DNA of 64,000 nucleotides from Gremmenia infestans. Its lineage: Eukaryota; Ascomycota; Leotiomycetes; Helotiales; Hamatocanthoscyphaceae. The notes under the pieces were generated by a model. The model worked only from the letters and a program-made list of their open reading frames with translations. It made no database searches and was not told where the DNA came from. Positions 21,275 to 33,044 of this stretch are shown here, in pieces. The stretch covers positions 62,001-126,000 of the forward strand of contig JAFEVB010000021.1 of NCBI GenBank assembly GCA_032629725.1. The letters are read 5' to 3'. Each line of letters opens with the position of its first letter. Positions within the stretch are counted from its first letter, which is position 1. The translations under genes were made by a program, and so were the position numbers.

Positions 21275-21489
21275 TCATCGAGCGCCATGTATGATCATAA
21301 ATCCAGATTCTTTTTTGAGTGAAGATTGCTCGAGAAGCTGCCAGAACGATTGGCATTAGCATGGGAACTTTTAAGGCAGTCCAGGTACATACGTACTCGG
21401 ACACCGTGCCCAGCTCGACTAAGAGTGATGGCCGCAGCAAGTCCAGAGATCCCATGTCCCACAATAATGATATCCCGTTCTGTAGACAT
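21275..21489 (-). pseudogene. 5' fragment of FAD-dependent monooxygenase
   Basis: From an ATG at 21489 the frame reads DIIIVGHGISGLAAAITLS, the GxGxxG dinucleotide-binding fold of salicylate-hydroxylase-like flavoproteins. A consistent 59-base intron (21338-21396, GTACGT to GGCAG) joins it to LLEQSSLKKESGF, the next strand of the fold. A TGA at 21275 then ends the frame, and no later exon is found. Such enzymes exceed 400 residues; only about 50 remain. It is a truncated relic, inactive as it stands. Confidence 0.65.
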
Positions 21490-22803
21490 TCTGGCTCTTG
21501 CGGAACTACGAGGCTCGAATAACAATAATGACCAAGGAAAAGAGCAGACGAGGGAAATGATTGATTAGATATATGTGAGATGTATATAGAGAAATGGTAA
21601 GCGTAATGTAAAGAAACTTCATAAGTGTGCTGATAGCTTATGGCGCATCTAATGATTGGACACGGCTCAGCTTACTTTACGACGCTGGTGCATGTCGTTC
21701 GTCCCGCCTTAATCTCTTCCCATTTGGCCAGTTTAGAAGTCACGAGCCTAATGAAAACCTAAACTTTATATGAATTAAGATTAGTGGACATATATTATGA
21801 GGTGCTCTTACAAGTGCTAGTATCTAGAGCATCATATTACTTTTTTCCTATCATAATTTTAAGCATACACGTTCTCGTTTTAGTTCCTTAAGCTTTAATT
21901 AAGCTTGCATTACGCTTCTAAATTTCATGTCCTTATATTCATATTTGTATGCTTCTATAATTCCTGTTCTAAGTACTTCCCTAACAGCTTCCAAATTGGG
22001 GATTAGAGCATTAATTGAACCAAAGTGTGCGAGGGGGGCATATGACATGCATGCGATTACAATGCCGCATTGTAGAGTTGCTTATAAATCCTTCCGACGG
22101 AAATGTAGTCTGGTCTAGCGAAGTACACATGAGACGTGGTATTCCCTAAACGGTGTAAGCAAATGGTTGTAAATTAAGTAAGCTGCCAATACCAGTATTG
22201 TCTACCCGTGGACCTTCACCGAACCTCAAAATAAACAGATTCGAGGCCTCAGATTTCTTGTATCGTGTAGTATTGCGGGACGCTTCGGCAGTAGCAATTA
22301 AGTAAACGATTTGCTTCAATAGGAAGTTTATAATGATGCTAACTTTTTATCATCTTTAGAATTTCCTGAAGCTTATCGTTTCAGAGAAAGAGGAATGGTG
22401 CGACTGGTGGGTTGCAAGAGCTATAGTCCTTATGGGCGGGATAAATGGCTGAGATGACTTCATTTATTGATTCTTTGGTTGGAGAAGAAGAACCAGTCGT
22501 GAGATGTTGTCCATGACGATTTCAGGAGCGAATGGAAGCATGAGAGTGTATAGGAGATTTCAGGCGTTCTTTTAAACTTGTAGCTCTGAGCTCACTGGTT
22601 TGCTGATTGGAAGGGATTTAAACATCACGGAGATTCGAACAGACGCTCCATTGCGGGGTAATAGGGAGGTAATCAGCCCCCTGGTATATGATTATCCGAC
22701 CTGGACTTTCGAAATGAACAAGCAGATTTCCAGCATTCTATTAGCATCCCAGGTGAAGTCCAGACTATATATTCTAGCAACAAGTAAGAAACTTGCCGCC
22801 AAG
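21490..22803. other. AT-rich intergenic region, no gene seen
   Basis: About 1.3 kb without a credible gene. Short open frames (21927-22118, 22600-22842) lack domains. A decayed insertion is possible but has no recognisable ends. Confidence 0.4.
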
Positions 22804-23332
22804 TCACACACCAACGTTCTCAAGCCTCTTCGCCTCATCTAGCACCAACAATGCACTCTCAGGCAAGATATTCCTCCCTACCAACCTCTGCACAAGCTCC
22901 CTCGTCCACTCCTGACATCTTCTCCCCTTCAGGACATGTATTAGCACAAAACCTCATCGGAAGGTATAACGGAAATCTCACAACTTCAGGATTCAAAGGC
23001 TCTCGACTAACACCCGGAACCTCCACTTTCTTCGCCTCCCTCTCGACCTCATCCCTAGCCAATATATCCGTTCCTTCCCCTTCTCCTTCCCCAACATGGG
23101 TCTCCTCCACCTCTCCTAGAAAAAACGTGCTAAACTTCTCTTTCGCATCGTCCAATTCATAGCCTCGTTTGAATTCCAGTCCATAGCCTGTGAAAGGCGT
23201 GCCAAGGACCTGAATCAGCGTTCCCTGAGTACTGGAGGTGGAGGAGGGAATGAAGAGCGCCCAGTGGGCACGCGTGCCGTTTACTTTTGAGGCGCGGGTT
23301 GGGTAGACGAGAAGGTTGATTTGGCGATGCAT
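22804..23332 (-). CDS. Small fungal-specific protein of unknown function
   Basis: Exon 1 is 22982-23332 and exon 2 is 22804-22911 on the minus strand, joined by a 70-base intron (GTGAGA to GTCAG). The product has 152 residues. The N-terminal part, RQINLLVYPTRASKVNG then HWALFIP and LIQVLGTPFTGYGLEF, resembles a fungal family of small proteins I know by pattern only. The C-terminal exon supplies EWTRELVQRLVGRNILPES, the helical end of that family. Reading through the intron instead gives a frame that ends early and loses this part. No catalytic motif is visible and no function is proposed. Confidence 0.7.
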
Positions 23333-23545
23333 GTTAAGATGATTGTTTGAGCGTGTATGGGGTGCTAAGATCCCGATTTTGAGAACGAAGAAAATAAGGA
23401 GGTTGGTTAGGCAGCCACAAATTGTCTAAAGCTAGTGAGCTATAAGTGCTTGGAACCAATTGTGGGGTCCACTGATGTTTCTCCGTAATTATGAGGCTGT
23501 GTGTGATCTGCTGAACGAGAAAGATGCCTCGGAGTGGGAATATTC

Positions 23546-26088
23546 TCATTTTGAGACGGAATTCATCGAGTTGCGACTTGATAGGTGATACCATTTTGCT
23601 CTCTCTGCCCCAGCCTCTTCTAACAACTTGACAATATGCTTCAAACCTTTAGATCGTGCCACATCTACGATTCGCTCAAGCTTGCCTGTACAGTTGCGGC
23701 TGCCCGGAATCGTCACATTCACGTCGGCACCAGCCACGATAAGGCGCCTCACAGCAGTGCAGTGAGCTGCATACCCATTCTTGTAGGACCCGGAAGGTCT
23801 CATATCATTAATAAGACTTGCGAGGGGCCGAAACGAGCGGAATTCAATATTCACATTAGCGCCAGCTTCGATTAGTAGTGGTAGGAGGCTCCACGGCCTC
23901 GCACCGGGTTTCTTCGCGTTCCGAAGAGCGGCGAATATGGGCGCTTCACACTCTGATCTGCTGTTTTCTGGCCAATTCGCGTTGGCTCCAAGGTGAAGCA
24001 GAAGTTTGACTCCTTCCCTGTCGCCCCGTGAAACTGCAAGTGCCAATGGGGCCCAATATGTTCCTTCGAATTTCAAACCCAACTCCCTGATCACCGCGAC
24101 ATGTTGATCATCCCTATCCAGAGGCTTATTGAGATCCACTCCAGCTTGGTGGAGGAGTTTGATGGCACGGTGGTTTTCCTCCATAATCGATTTGACGAGA
24201 AGGATGGTAAAAAGGTTCGCTTCGCTGCAGTGGTAGGGCTGTTTCGTGACTGTTAACGACCGAAACATTTCTTTTCGGAATTGTCTGAGCAGAAAGAACG
24301 TGGCAGGAGTGTCTGAAATCAGGGCGGCATAGAGGTAGTGCGTGCCGTCCACGCCCAAAATGAGGTCTTTCATCTCTGTCGGTACGACACGGGTAGCTGA
24401 AAGGACAGTTTCAAAACTTCCACGGAGAATGGCATCTGGGATATAGTGTTTTAAAGTGGACTTTGACTTTACACGCTTTAGTTGCTTTTCCGGAAACTGC
24501 GAAAGGAAAACTTCCATGATAGACCAGCACATCTCATGAGACAATTTGGCAGATAACAGATTTGCAGTCAAATCTGACCCTTTAGCGTAATGTAGGCGTA
24601 TAGTGGATACAAGTGCGGCGTGGTAGAACATGCCTTGTTCTTTCGTACCCTGACCAACTTGAAATGAAATATCGCAGTATTTTTCAGCCCGCGAACAATC
24701 CCCACGATAAGTGTGAAGTTCAGCAAGCAAGGAAGCGGCCCAGCACTCATATTTGGTCATGGTTCTATTGGTATGTAAGTTGGCGAAGGGGTTCGGAATA
24801 TTTTCCCACAATCGAGCCGACTTGGAAAGTGCATGATTTTTCGATCCAGGGCTTAGATTCAACACTCGAATTGCGCTTAGTGAAAGGCAGAGCGAGATTT
24901 CAATTTCTACGCTTGCTAGTGGCTTTCGGTTGAGGTTGCTTGGTCGGGATAATCCGGCGGAACTCCTATATGCCTCAGCGAAGCAATTGTAGGACTCATT
25001 GTATTGTCCCTGGGCGTAGTATAGTTTTCCTTGCTCAAGGAGTTGTTCGAGAACGAGAGTCGAACCAAATGATACTAATTCTTCAGTGAGTGCAGGCTCG
25101 GTGAGGATAGTAGGAGTAGAGGTTCTCTTGTCAGATCGCCTAGATTCAAGGATACTTGAAGAAGATGAAAGCCCTGTAGTATTGTGGTGCGAACCATCAC
25201 CTCTGGCATCAGCAATTGAAATCCCTTCGACCCAAGATTCAACTTCTTGTTGTTGAGAGACTGTCAAGGGGATACCAGCTTCGGATCCTGTTGTAGACCA
25301 TTGTCCCACGGTTGTACTTGCGCTCACATATATTCCTCTTGCAGACTGCCTAAGCTCCGAGAGTTCGTGGGAAATACGGTCTTCGTCGCCGGTTTCATCT
25401 TCCTGGTCGTGGGGGATCTAGAATGACATACAAATTAGTAAATCTGTTAGCTGTCAAATTGAAGGGAATTACCTTGTTCAAATATTGGCGAGTGTCGAGC
25501 GTTTTGATATGATTATCCAGACGGTCAATTTTCGCGATGATTTCCTCAAGCACCTCATTCTTGGGTTGACTTGCGCTTTGATTATGAATCGTCAAGGTTC
25601 TAGAAAAATGAGAAATGCTCAAGTGAAGTTGAAGAGTACACAACCTACATATTGATGGACAATAAGCATGTTTGGGACATCTCATTATAGAATTGTATCT
25701 GTCTCCGGAGATTAATGAGGTTGCCACTTTCTGAACTGAGCCTCAGCTGGGCGGCGACAGCCCGGTAAGCATTCCCACCGTGTTTCCCTAGCTTCTGAAA
25801 TACGCGATCTAGTTTCAAGACCGTATATTGACAATCAGAGATTATTTGATTCATTGAAGACCAGATGAACTCTATCTTCTGACTGTGGCGTAGTTCTGGC
25901 GGGATATCTTGGAAGTTAGTCTTGATTGCTTCGAGGACAGTCTTCAAAGTGACAACCTCATTGCAAAAGTTGCTGATTGTTTCGTCCGCATCTTTGACGC
26001 GCGAGATGAAATCATGGAGTTGACTGATGACTTTGGCGAGAATTACGACCGCTCCGCCTGCCGAAGCAATAGTTGAGAAGATATCCAT
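23546..26088 (-). CDS. Ankyrin-repeat protein with STAND/PigL-type N-terminal domain
   Basis: Exons 25649-26088, 25473-25599 and 23546-25417 on the minus strand give 812 residues. The first 180 residues (MDIFSTIASAGGAVVILAKV, FISRVKDADETISNF, LKTVLEAIKTNF) match the helical N-terminal region found in front of NACHT or ankyrin modules in fungal STAND-like proteins. A TPR-like stretch near residues 260-330 (GKLYYAQGQYNESYNCF) precedes at least four ankyrin repeats in the C-terminal third (PLALAVSRGDREGVKLLLHLG, LLPLLIEAGANVN, RRLIVAGADVN, IVKLLEEAGAE). There is no NACHT ATPase. The N-terminal domain is associated with regulated cell death and non-self responses; the role here is inferred. The frame above the first ATG begins with GTG, so 26088 is the chosen start. 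Confidence 0.85.
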
Positions 26089-26832
26089 GGTAGATTGACC
26101 AAATGTAAGGTCCACAAGTTCTCAACATGCCTGCCTTCGCGTGTGTTCCTTTCCAGGCTGGGACTTGGTCGGGGGCTCGAATCTATCAGCCGTTACGTAC
26201 AGAGGTACTTTAAAAGTGTAATATCACTGAATCATCCTCAAGCCAGCGCCCGTATATTCGCAATTGGGTTTATTAAGAGGGGTTATAGGGCACCTACACG
26301 GCGAGACTGTGAGAGCCTAGCCAATATAAAGTGAGTAAAGAGACCTTCACAAGATGATATATGGACGTTGGGTGACTTACCGTTAGTATCTAGGTGTCTG
26401 CCGTCGATGTTCTCCGAGAGGTATGTGTGAAGTGAAGAAAGTGTTGTTGAGAAAGACGGATCGGAAGGAAGGGTAGTACAGGTTACAGGTTTGGGCCCTC
26501 TCGAAGGCACCACTCACGTAAAATCCCGAAATGGAAGAAATAAAAATAAATACGGCTGAAGGTATAAATAGCTTGAAAATATTACCGCCAACATGTATTT
26601 TTCTGTGCTTACCAAGAGTTGCTAGCCAACGCTGTTTCATAGCTGAATTTAAATACCTCGGAGGTCGAGCTACAGCAGACGAGATACCTCACAGATTGAG
26701 ACCTAAAAACAAAGGAGGCAATCAGCAATACGGTTAAAGTTTCAATTCTCTCACAGCCCCGAATCCTGCAATGCCTGTTGCTAGAGATGTAGTGCGCTAG
26801 AAATGATGCGTTCGCCACATCGGGCCAATCTA
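26089..26832. other. Upstream of ankyrin-protein gene, downstream of TAF11
   Basis: No gene is supported. Open frames at 26283-26640 (-) overlap and carry splice-like sites, so they may be a 5' untranslated exon of the ankyrin-protein gene. Confidence 0.35.
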
Positions 26833-27816
26833 TCACTTGAAAAGCCTCTTCCCGCCAACCTTGGTGCCAAATCTCTCCACTCCACTAGATTGCTGATGCT
26901 GCCATAAACCCAACTGACCCACCAAACCGCCATCCCTCGTGAGCTTGTGCCTCCTCAGAGCTTCGCGTAAGTGATCCGGCAAGAGCGGTCCTCTTCTTGT
27001 CTCTTTTTCTCTCGGCTTGCCATCTTCTGCTGGTAGACTTTGAAGACCAGTCGTTTGATCTTCCCCCGAGCTCTCCAGCCACTGTGTTTGCACCTTCCTC
27101 GCGCCTTCGATCATTTCGCCTGCAAAAACTTTGGCCGCGGACTTGACGGCAAGAATAACATTCGTAGGCGCAGATTGAGAAAGGGTCTGGTTGATAATCT
27201 ATCTACAGTTAGCATACCAGGTGCCTCGGCTTGAGTTCGAAAAGAATAGACATACCCTCCTAACAATTGCATCTGGCAATTTACTTGACCTCCATGCCTC
27301 AAACCGCGAGAACTGCTGCGCGTCAAGATTACTGGTAAGGAGAGCCCTATGCTCCATCTCCTTTTTTCTCTCCTCCAGCGTCCCAGACGCCATCTGGACA
27401 TCCATATTTCCACCCCCATCATCCTCCTCTTCCTCCGCCGTACTCGCTCTGCGCTTCCTCTTTCCCTCACCCCCAACCACAGAAGATTTATCATTCTCAC
27501 CTTTCTTAGACTTGCGCGCGCGCTTCTTCTTCGCTCCGCTACCAGAGACCAAGGACATTGTGTCTGAGGTAGGGGAGCGCGAGTATGCGGGTGTGGTGTG
27601 GGAGGTATTTTCGGGAGGGAATGAGGTCTGGCGGAGGGGGTGGGCGGAGGCTGCGGAAGTGGTGGAGAGCATGGAGGCTTTGCGCCGTTTCTGGGCTGGT
27701 GCTGAGGAAGGCATGTCCGACTGCCGTCGTTTCGGGGGCTGGGGAAGTTGCGCGTTGGATGGATAGGGAGGGGAGATGGCGGAAGTGTAGTTGTGGTTGT
27801 ATGGTGGAGAGGCCAT
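26833..27816 (-). CDS. TAF11: Transcription initiation factor TFIID subunit TAF11 (with apparent frameshift)
   Basis: Exon 1 (27256-27816) has a basic, Ser-rich N-terminus with nuclear signals (KKKRARKSKK), then FEAWRSSKLPDAIVRR, the start of the TAFII28 histone fold. After a 53-56-base intron, exon 2 (26833 to about 27199) gives the rest: SAPTNVILAVKSAAKVFAGEM and LLPDHLREALRRHKL. TAF11 pairs with TAF13 in TFIID and is normally essential. The expected IINQTLSQSAP junction needs three T residues, while the sequence has four (27179-27184, AAAA on the plus strand), so the frames before and after do not meet. No alternative splice that I tried repairs this. It is either a sequencing indel or a real defect. 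Confidence 0.88.
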
Positions 27817-28158
27817 GATGACTAGGAGATTCACCGAGTGTACCAGAGCGATGGAGTTGAAATAAGTGCTGGACTTAGAGATGTTGATGTTGAGGTTGTA
27901 TAGTACCTAAGGTGTCCTTCAAGATATCTGTAGCCGTAGCCGTGGCGGTTGATGGATGGAAGTTATGTTGTTTTGGACAAGACAAGGCTGAGCCGAGCCC
28001 AGGCTTGAGCTTGCGCTAAGCAGTGCAGAGCGAGAGCCCCCAGGGGTAAAATATCCCTACTTAGCGTTACAGTAGCGTGCTACCAGGCAATCGGGTAATA
28101 ATATGCGATATATTTTATCACCTGGCCTTCCCTTCTCTTTCTGCAAACGGACCATAAA
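27817..28158. promoter_or_regulatory. Divergent promoter, TAF11 / GTP cyclohydrolase
   Basis: This 342-base region lies between two start codons pointing apart. It must supply both promoters. No distinctive motif was identified. Confidence 0.5.
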
Positions 28159-29205
28159 ATGGTACAATTCGCCAATCCACCAGCTCCACGTAAAGAAGAC
28201 GACGCAGAGGCCATTTCAGATATGCCTTCAGTAACCTCCTCCGAAGATGGTATCCACAATGGGACCTCGAAGCGCAAATCGGATGATGAGGGGCAAAACA
28301 AAAAGAGGAAGAGAAAGTCCAAGTCCGAGAAAGGCTCCAAGGTCAACGGCGTAAAGAGGAGGCACAGCGTCAGTAAACCTGCGAGAGATCCAAGGGATGA
28401 AGCATCCTCTTCCAGATCCAAGAAGGAACTTGCTGGGACTCGCTCGCCAAGTCCAGTAATAGACTTTGATGGGCTCAGCAGACCAAGTAGGCTTCCAATT
28501 TTATGTACACTGTGAGAAGACTAACAGTCTTCAAGGTCGAGGCACTCGCGAACGAAAAGAAGAAACCCCCGAACAAGCAACAACCAGGCTCCAGAAGCTG
28601 TCTGGTGCCGTCCGAACAATTCTCGAATGCCTTGGGGAGGACCCGGATCGAGAGGGACTGCTGGGAACACCAGAAAGATACGCCAAGGCTATGTTGTTCT
28701 TCACAAAGGGATATCAGGAGAATGTGCGAGATATCGTCAATGATGCCATTTTCCACGAGGGACACAATGAACTAGTCATTGTGAAGGATATCGAGGTGTT
28801 TAGTCTTTGCGAGCACCACATGGTACCATTTACTGGAAAGGTAGGACTTCACAAACGGAAAGAGACATGGGACTTTTGGGTTAACATATCTTCTAGATGC
28901 ACATTGGTTACATCCCCGACAAAGACGTGATCGGAATCTCGAAACTTCCCCGAATAGCAGACATGTTCTCCCGCCGTCTCCAAATCCAGGAACGTCTCAC
29001 CAAAGACGTCGCCCATGCCGTTATGGAAGTGCTAAAACCACAAGGTGTCGCGGTAGTCATGGAATCTAGTCATTTGTGCATGGTGATGCGGGGTGTAGAG
29101 AAGACGAGCGCAACTACGATTACGAGTTGTGTGCTAGGCTGCATCGAAAAGAGAGAGAAGACTAGAAATGAGTTCTTCAGTCTTGTGGGGCTCAATAGAC
29201 GATGA
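28159..29205 (+). CDS. GTP cyclohydrolase I
   Basis: Exons 28159-28486, 28536-28840 and 28897-29205 give 313 residues. A lysine-rich, low-complexity extension of about 110 residues precedes the catalytic domain: LGEDPDREGLLGTPERYAKA, then SLCEHHMVPFTGK with the zinc-binding Cys and His, HIGYIPDKDVIGISKLPRI, QERLTKDVA, and the final CVLGCIEKREKTRNEFF. It makes dihydroneopterin triphosphate, the first step of folate and biopterin synthesis. All active-site landmarks are present. The charged N-terminal extension is longer than in yeast but common in filamentous fungi. Confidence 0.95.
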
Positions 29206-29513
29206 TTTTGTAGGATGGATGGAGATTTTGATTGGCATTTTACAAGGCGAGGCGTTGCATGGATGGGACGGGAATGAAAGGTCTTCAACACCACCCTGGT
29301 CGGCGTTGTTACTTTGGTCTTAACGCCATATCATATGACATGAGAGTCATATTTATCTGGTTACTGAGATGTCAACCCTCGAAAGTCCTCCTCTACGGAG
29401 ATTCAACAATTGAAGGCGGTTCGCCAATATTTACACTGCGCTAATACTCACTGGCTTCTTTGACACAAGTCTTTGACACAAGTGGTAGCCATCATCTTCT
29501 TTTACATTTCAAT
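29206..29513. other. Convergent region, GTP cyclohydrolase / thymidylate kinase
   Basis: About 300 bases between two 3' ends. No gene is seen. Confidence 0.4.
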
Positions 29514-30385
29514 TCAACTTCCCTCTTCTTCCCACGCCCCAACACTCCCCAATTCCAACCACTTCCCTCCCTCGACAGCATTCACCACCTTTCCTACCTC
29601 CCCCCAAATGCTACCTGCAACATCCTCCACCCCCACCCCCGCATCAACGACAAACAAATCACTACTTTCCTCACCCCCTCTCCCCAGTAGTCCCAAAAAC
29701 AGTTCCCTAACCCTCTCCTGCATCTCTCTCTTCTCATACTTCTCATCCCCATATCCACCTCTCTTGACCGCCGCTTCAGGGTCGAGATCCAGGAACACGA
29801 CGCGGTCTGGGCGTGGGAGTCCGACTTCGGGTTGGCGGGCCCATGCGAGGGATAGTGAGGGGAGGCGTTTGGCGGCGCTGTAGACAATTCCGGAGTAGTA
29901 GTAGCGATCGCATATTAAGGTGTAGCCGTGGGCTATCTGGTCCTTCATCCATTGTCTATAAGGAGTTAGTGAGATTCTGATGGAGGGTAAGGTGGAAGGC
30001 GAACGCTTTCTCCCATCTGTTCGTGGTGAACAGAAGATGAATTGCATGATCGTCCATTTCTGTTTGACTTTTCAGGTAGCTAGATATCATTTTCCCTATT
30101 GGGGATGTTCGGTCTGTGAAAGGGGAATTAGCAGGTGCTTGGATTTTAGGTGAAAATGACGATATGATATGATATAGAAAATGTAAGGGGTAAAGAGTAT
30201 ATTTAGTTACCTGGAAATCCAATTGCTTTTACATTGTGACCTTCTGTGTAAAGTCTATCGCATAACTTCTTCACTTGAGTTGATTTGCCCGCTCTATCGA
30301 GGCCTTCAACTACAATAAATGCACCTCTTGAGACGGGCTTTGCGGGGTCTTGCCAGGGGTATGGATCTTCGGAAGGGCTGGCCAT
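29514..30385 (-). CDS. CDC8: Thymidylate kinase (dTMP kinase)
   Basis: Exons on the minus strand are 30211-30385, 30005-30113 and 29514-29955, giving 241 residues. The P-loop reads VVEGLDRAGKSTQ, followed by FPDRTSPIGK, the DRTxPIG motif that binds dTMP. LLFTTNRWEKA and the ICDRYYYSGIVYSA lid region come next, then PEVGLPRPDRVVFLDLDPE. The enzyme phosphorylates dTMP to dTDP for DNA synthesis. The second donor (GC/GTTCGC) is unusual but gives an unbroken family sequence. The C-terminus is a little longer than in yeast Cdc8. It is divergent from TAF6 by 0.5 kb. Confidence 0.93.
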
Positions 30386-30872
30386 TTAATGAAGGACTGT
30401 TTCACAAGAAAATGACCGGGAAAATTCGAAATGAAGTCTATAACCAACCTTTCAATTGAAGTGCTATGTACGAGTGGGGTAGTTCGCGTCCTGAATCTGG
30501 TGGGGGACGCGACTTTCTAGCGCAAGTTTTGGCAGCCTTGCAACAACTCTACAGTATTGTAACCTGCCTCGACAACGACGACGATAAATCGACAATTTCA
30601 TAGTCACCTCGACCTCACTATCTTGTAGGTGGGGAATTTGATTTAATGCCCTCTTGACAGCTCCACGGACTCTAAGGATAACCCCAGCGGCCAGCGCAAA
30701 GCTTCGCAAACACCACGCCAACTTCAAGGTCGCATACGCTCAATTCGATGACTTGAAGACCAAGGAATTGTCATCTTTGACACCTTGTTACTGCTCTCCG
30801 ATAACGCGCCATCTTAATCTTCTCCTGGCGCAGCTTCTTAACCCCCCCGATCCTCATCATCCATCCCTCAAC
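30386..30872. promoter_or_regulatory. Divergent promoter, thymidylate kinase / TAF6
   Basis: The region separates two opposite starts. An open frame continuing upstream of TAF6 to 30654 lacks conserved content, so the ATG at 30873 is preferred. Confidence 0.45.
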
Positions 30873-32309
30873 ATGGCAGAACAGAAACTAGTCTGGAACC
30901 CCGACAACGTCAGGGACGTAGCAGAGTCCGTTGGCATATCCTCCCTAAACGAAGAAGCTGTACGATCGCTCTCCCAAGAAGTCGAATATCGGGTCGGTCA
31001 AGTCATAGTAGAGGCGATGCGATTCATGCATGCGGGAAAGAGAACAGTGCTAGGAACGCAGGACATTTCACAAGCATTGAAGGTGCTGGATGTTGAACCG
31101 CTCTATGGCTATGAATCTACGAGGCCACTGAGATTTGGGGAGGCATCATTAGGACCGGGACAACCATTGTTCTATATTGAGGATGAGGAGGTGGATTTTG
31201 AGAAGTTGATCAATGCGCCGTTACCCAAGGTCCCTAGGGATATGTCGTTCACCGGTATGTTACTTTACGAGGCAGGAAAGGGATTCAACTAATAGTACAC
31301 AGCACATTGGCTTGCCGTAGAAGGCGTCCAACCCTCAATACCCCAAAATCCCACCACCGCCGAAGCACGAGCAACAGAACTGGTCCCCAAAGGCCCCGGC
31401 GCAAATCCAAGTCTTGCAGCCCTAGCAGGCAACGACAACGTCTCCTTCAAGCCCCTCGTAAAGCATGTCGTCTCCAAAGAGCTCATCCTCTTCTTCGACA
31501 AAATCAAGTCTGCGATCCTAGACGAAGACCCCGATCCCGAAGTTGTCATCCTGCGCGAGTCAGCCCTCGAAAGCGTTCGCTCAGATCCAGGCCTACATCA
31601 ACTGGTTCCCTATTTTGTACACTTCATCGCGGAGAAAGTCACGCACTCCCTAAACAACACTTTTGTGCTCCGGCAAATGATGGAGCTAACAGCAGCTATG
31701 ATCGCCAATAAATCCCTCTTCATACAACCCTACGTCGCGGCCCTCGTGCCCCCCGTCTTAACATGCCTCATCGGCCGGTCCCTCGGTCCCGACACGCCTG
31801 CAAACCTACAGGCGCATTTCCAGCTCCGTGAGCTAGCATCGTCACTGATAGGGCAAATCTCAAGCAAGTACGCAGAATCCTCGCTTCAGCTCCGTCCACG
31901 TTTAGCAAGGACGTGCTTGAAATACTTCCTCGACCCCTCGCGTTCCCTCGGCGAACACTACGGTGCCATCTCTGGGCTGCTTACAATCGGCGGTCCAGAA
32001 GGCGTGCGTTCTGTCCTCTTGCCAAACATCAAACCCTTCGAATATGTGATCCAAAAGGCTCAAAACGAACGCGGTGCCAATGATGAAAGCATACGCATGG
32101 TTATTGCTGTGCTTCTCAAAGCAGTCATGAGCATTGTTGATCCTGCAGCTGACGCCATGACCAACGGAAACGGGACTGCGAATGGAACGGTGGCGGCAGA
32201 GGCGCCGCTCGTAGAAGAGTATCTGGGGACAGTGGTGGGCAGTAGGGTTAATGCACTCAGTAATAGGGCATTGTGTAAGGCAGTACTTGAGGCGAGGGAC
32301 AAGAATTAA
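30873..32309 (+). CDS. TAF6: TFIID/SAGA subunit TAF6
   Basis: Exons 30873-31254 and 31303-32309 give 462 residues. The N-terminal histone fold reads WNPDNVRDVAESVGISSLNE then ALKVLDVEPLYGYES, which pairs with TAF9. The C-terminal HEAT-like domain includes HWLAVEGVQPSIPQNP, LQLRPRLARTCLKYFLDP, HYGAISGLLTIGGPEGVRS and LLPNIKPF, all family landmarks. TAF6 is shared by TFIID and SAGA and bridges activators to RNA polymerase II initiation. The ATG at 30873 directly precedes the histone fold. A second TFIID subunit, TAF11, lies 3 kb to the left. Confidence 0.95.
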
Positions 32310-33044
32310 TTCCCTCCATTCAGTCATTCATTCATCTAAAGCTGTAGCTGTATCACAACATTAAAAAGGGCAAATAGGGCAAGCATCTGCGGGGCGTATA
32401 GGGCGTTCGGGCATCTGCATAAGATGACAGCAAATCCATCTATTAAACTTGAACGGACATTATACTTCCCATGTGACAACCAATCATGTACCTCACATGG
32501 GCTTCAGTTACCCGATCGGGTTTTGTTGCACATCGCATTTATCGCCCTTTTTGCCCTTTCGCCCTTTTGCCTTATGCCCTCTGCCCTTTTACCCTTCGCC
32601 CTTCGCCCTTCGCCCTTATTTTCGCCCTTTCCGTCGCCCTATTCGTAGGGCGTTTTGGGCGGGAAACTCCCCAGTGGCTTTTCGCGGGCGACGATTCCCT
32701 TCTCTGACGGAGCCCGATTTACTTTCTCACAGCATCGGGCAGTGATTTTAGGGTAGAGAAGATAGGGCGAGGGCGAGGGCGAGATCAGAAGTGCTACTTC
32801 GCATCGAGGTCTACGGGTCATTTGATCATTAGTAAAGACGCATTTACAAGCACAGTGTTACAGTAAGCTGCTGGGCTGACGTCAAATGGATTTGCCAATG
32901 TGACAGAGTTTACAACAGGCCAGAAAGCCTTGATTTCTATGTATTTTGGAACCAGTGAAGAATACAGATGTCTTCGACCCAAATGCCGACCCGGCGCCTG
33001 ATCAATGCAATGCAATACAACTAATGACATACCCTCCTATTTTT
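32310..33044. other. Intergenic with low-complexity GGGC/GCCC tracts
   Basis: Between TAF6 and the mannosidase, both ending here, there is no gene. GGGC-rich words appear on the left (32363-32415), their complement in the tract at 32535-32655, and GGGCGA words again near 32765, forming a loosely inverted arrangement. Confidence 0.4.
32535..32655. repeat. Irregular TTCGCCC/TTTGCCC minisatellite
   Basis: A run of degenerate 7-9-base units built on CGCCCTT is seen, with three exact tandem copies of CCCTTCG in the middle. Units vary by one or two bases. It lies between convergent genes and gives no meaningful protein. Confidence 0.65.
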
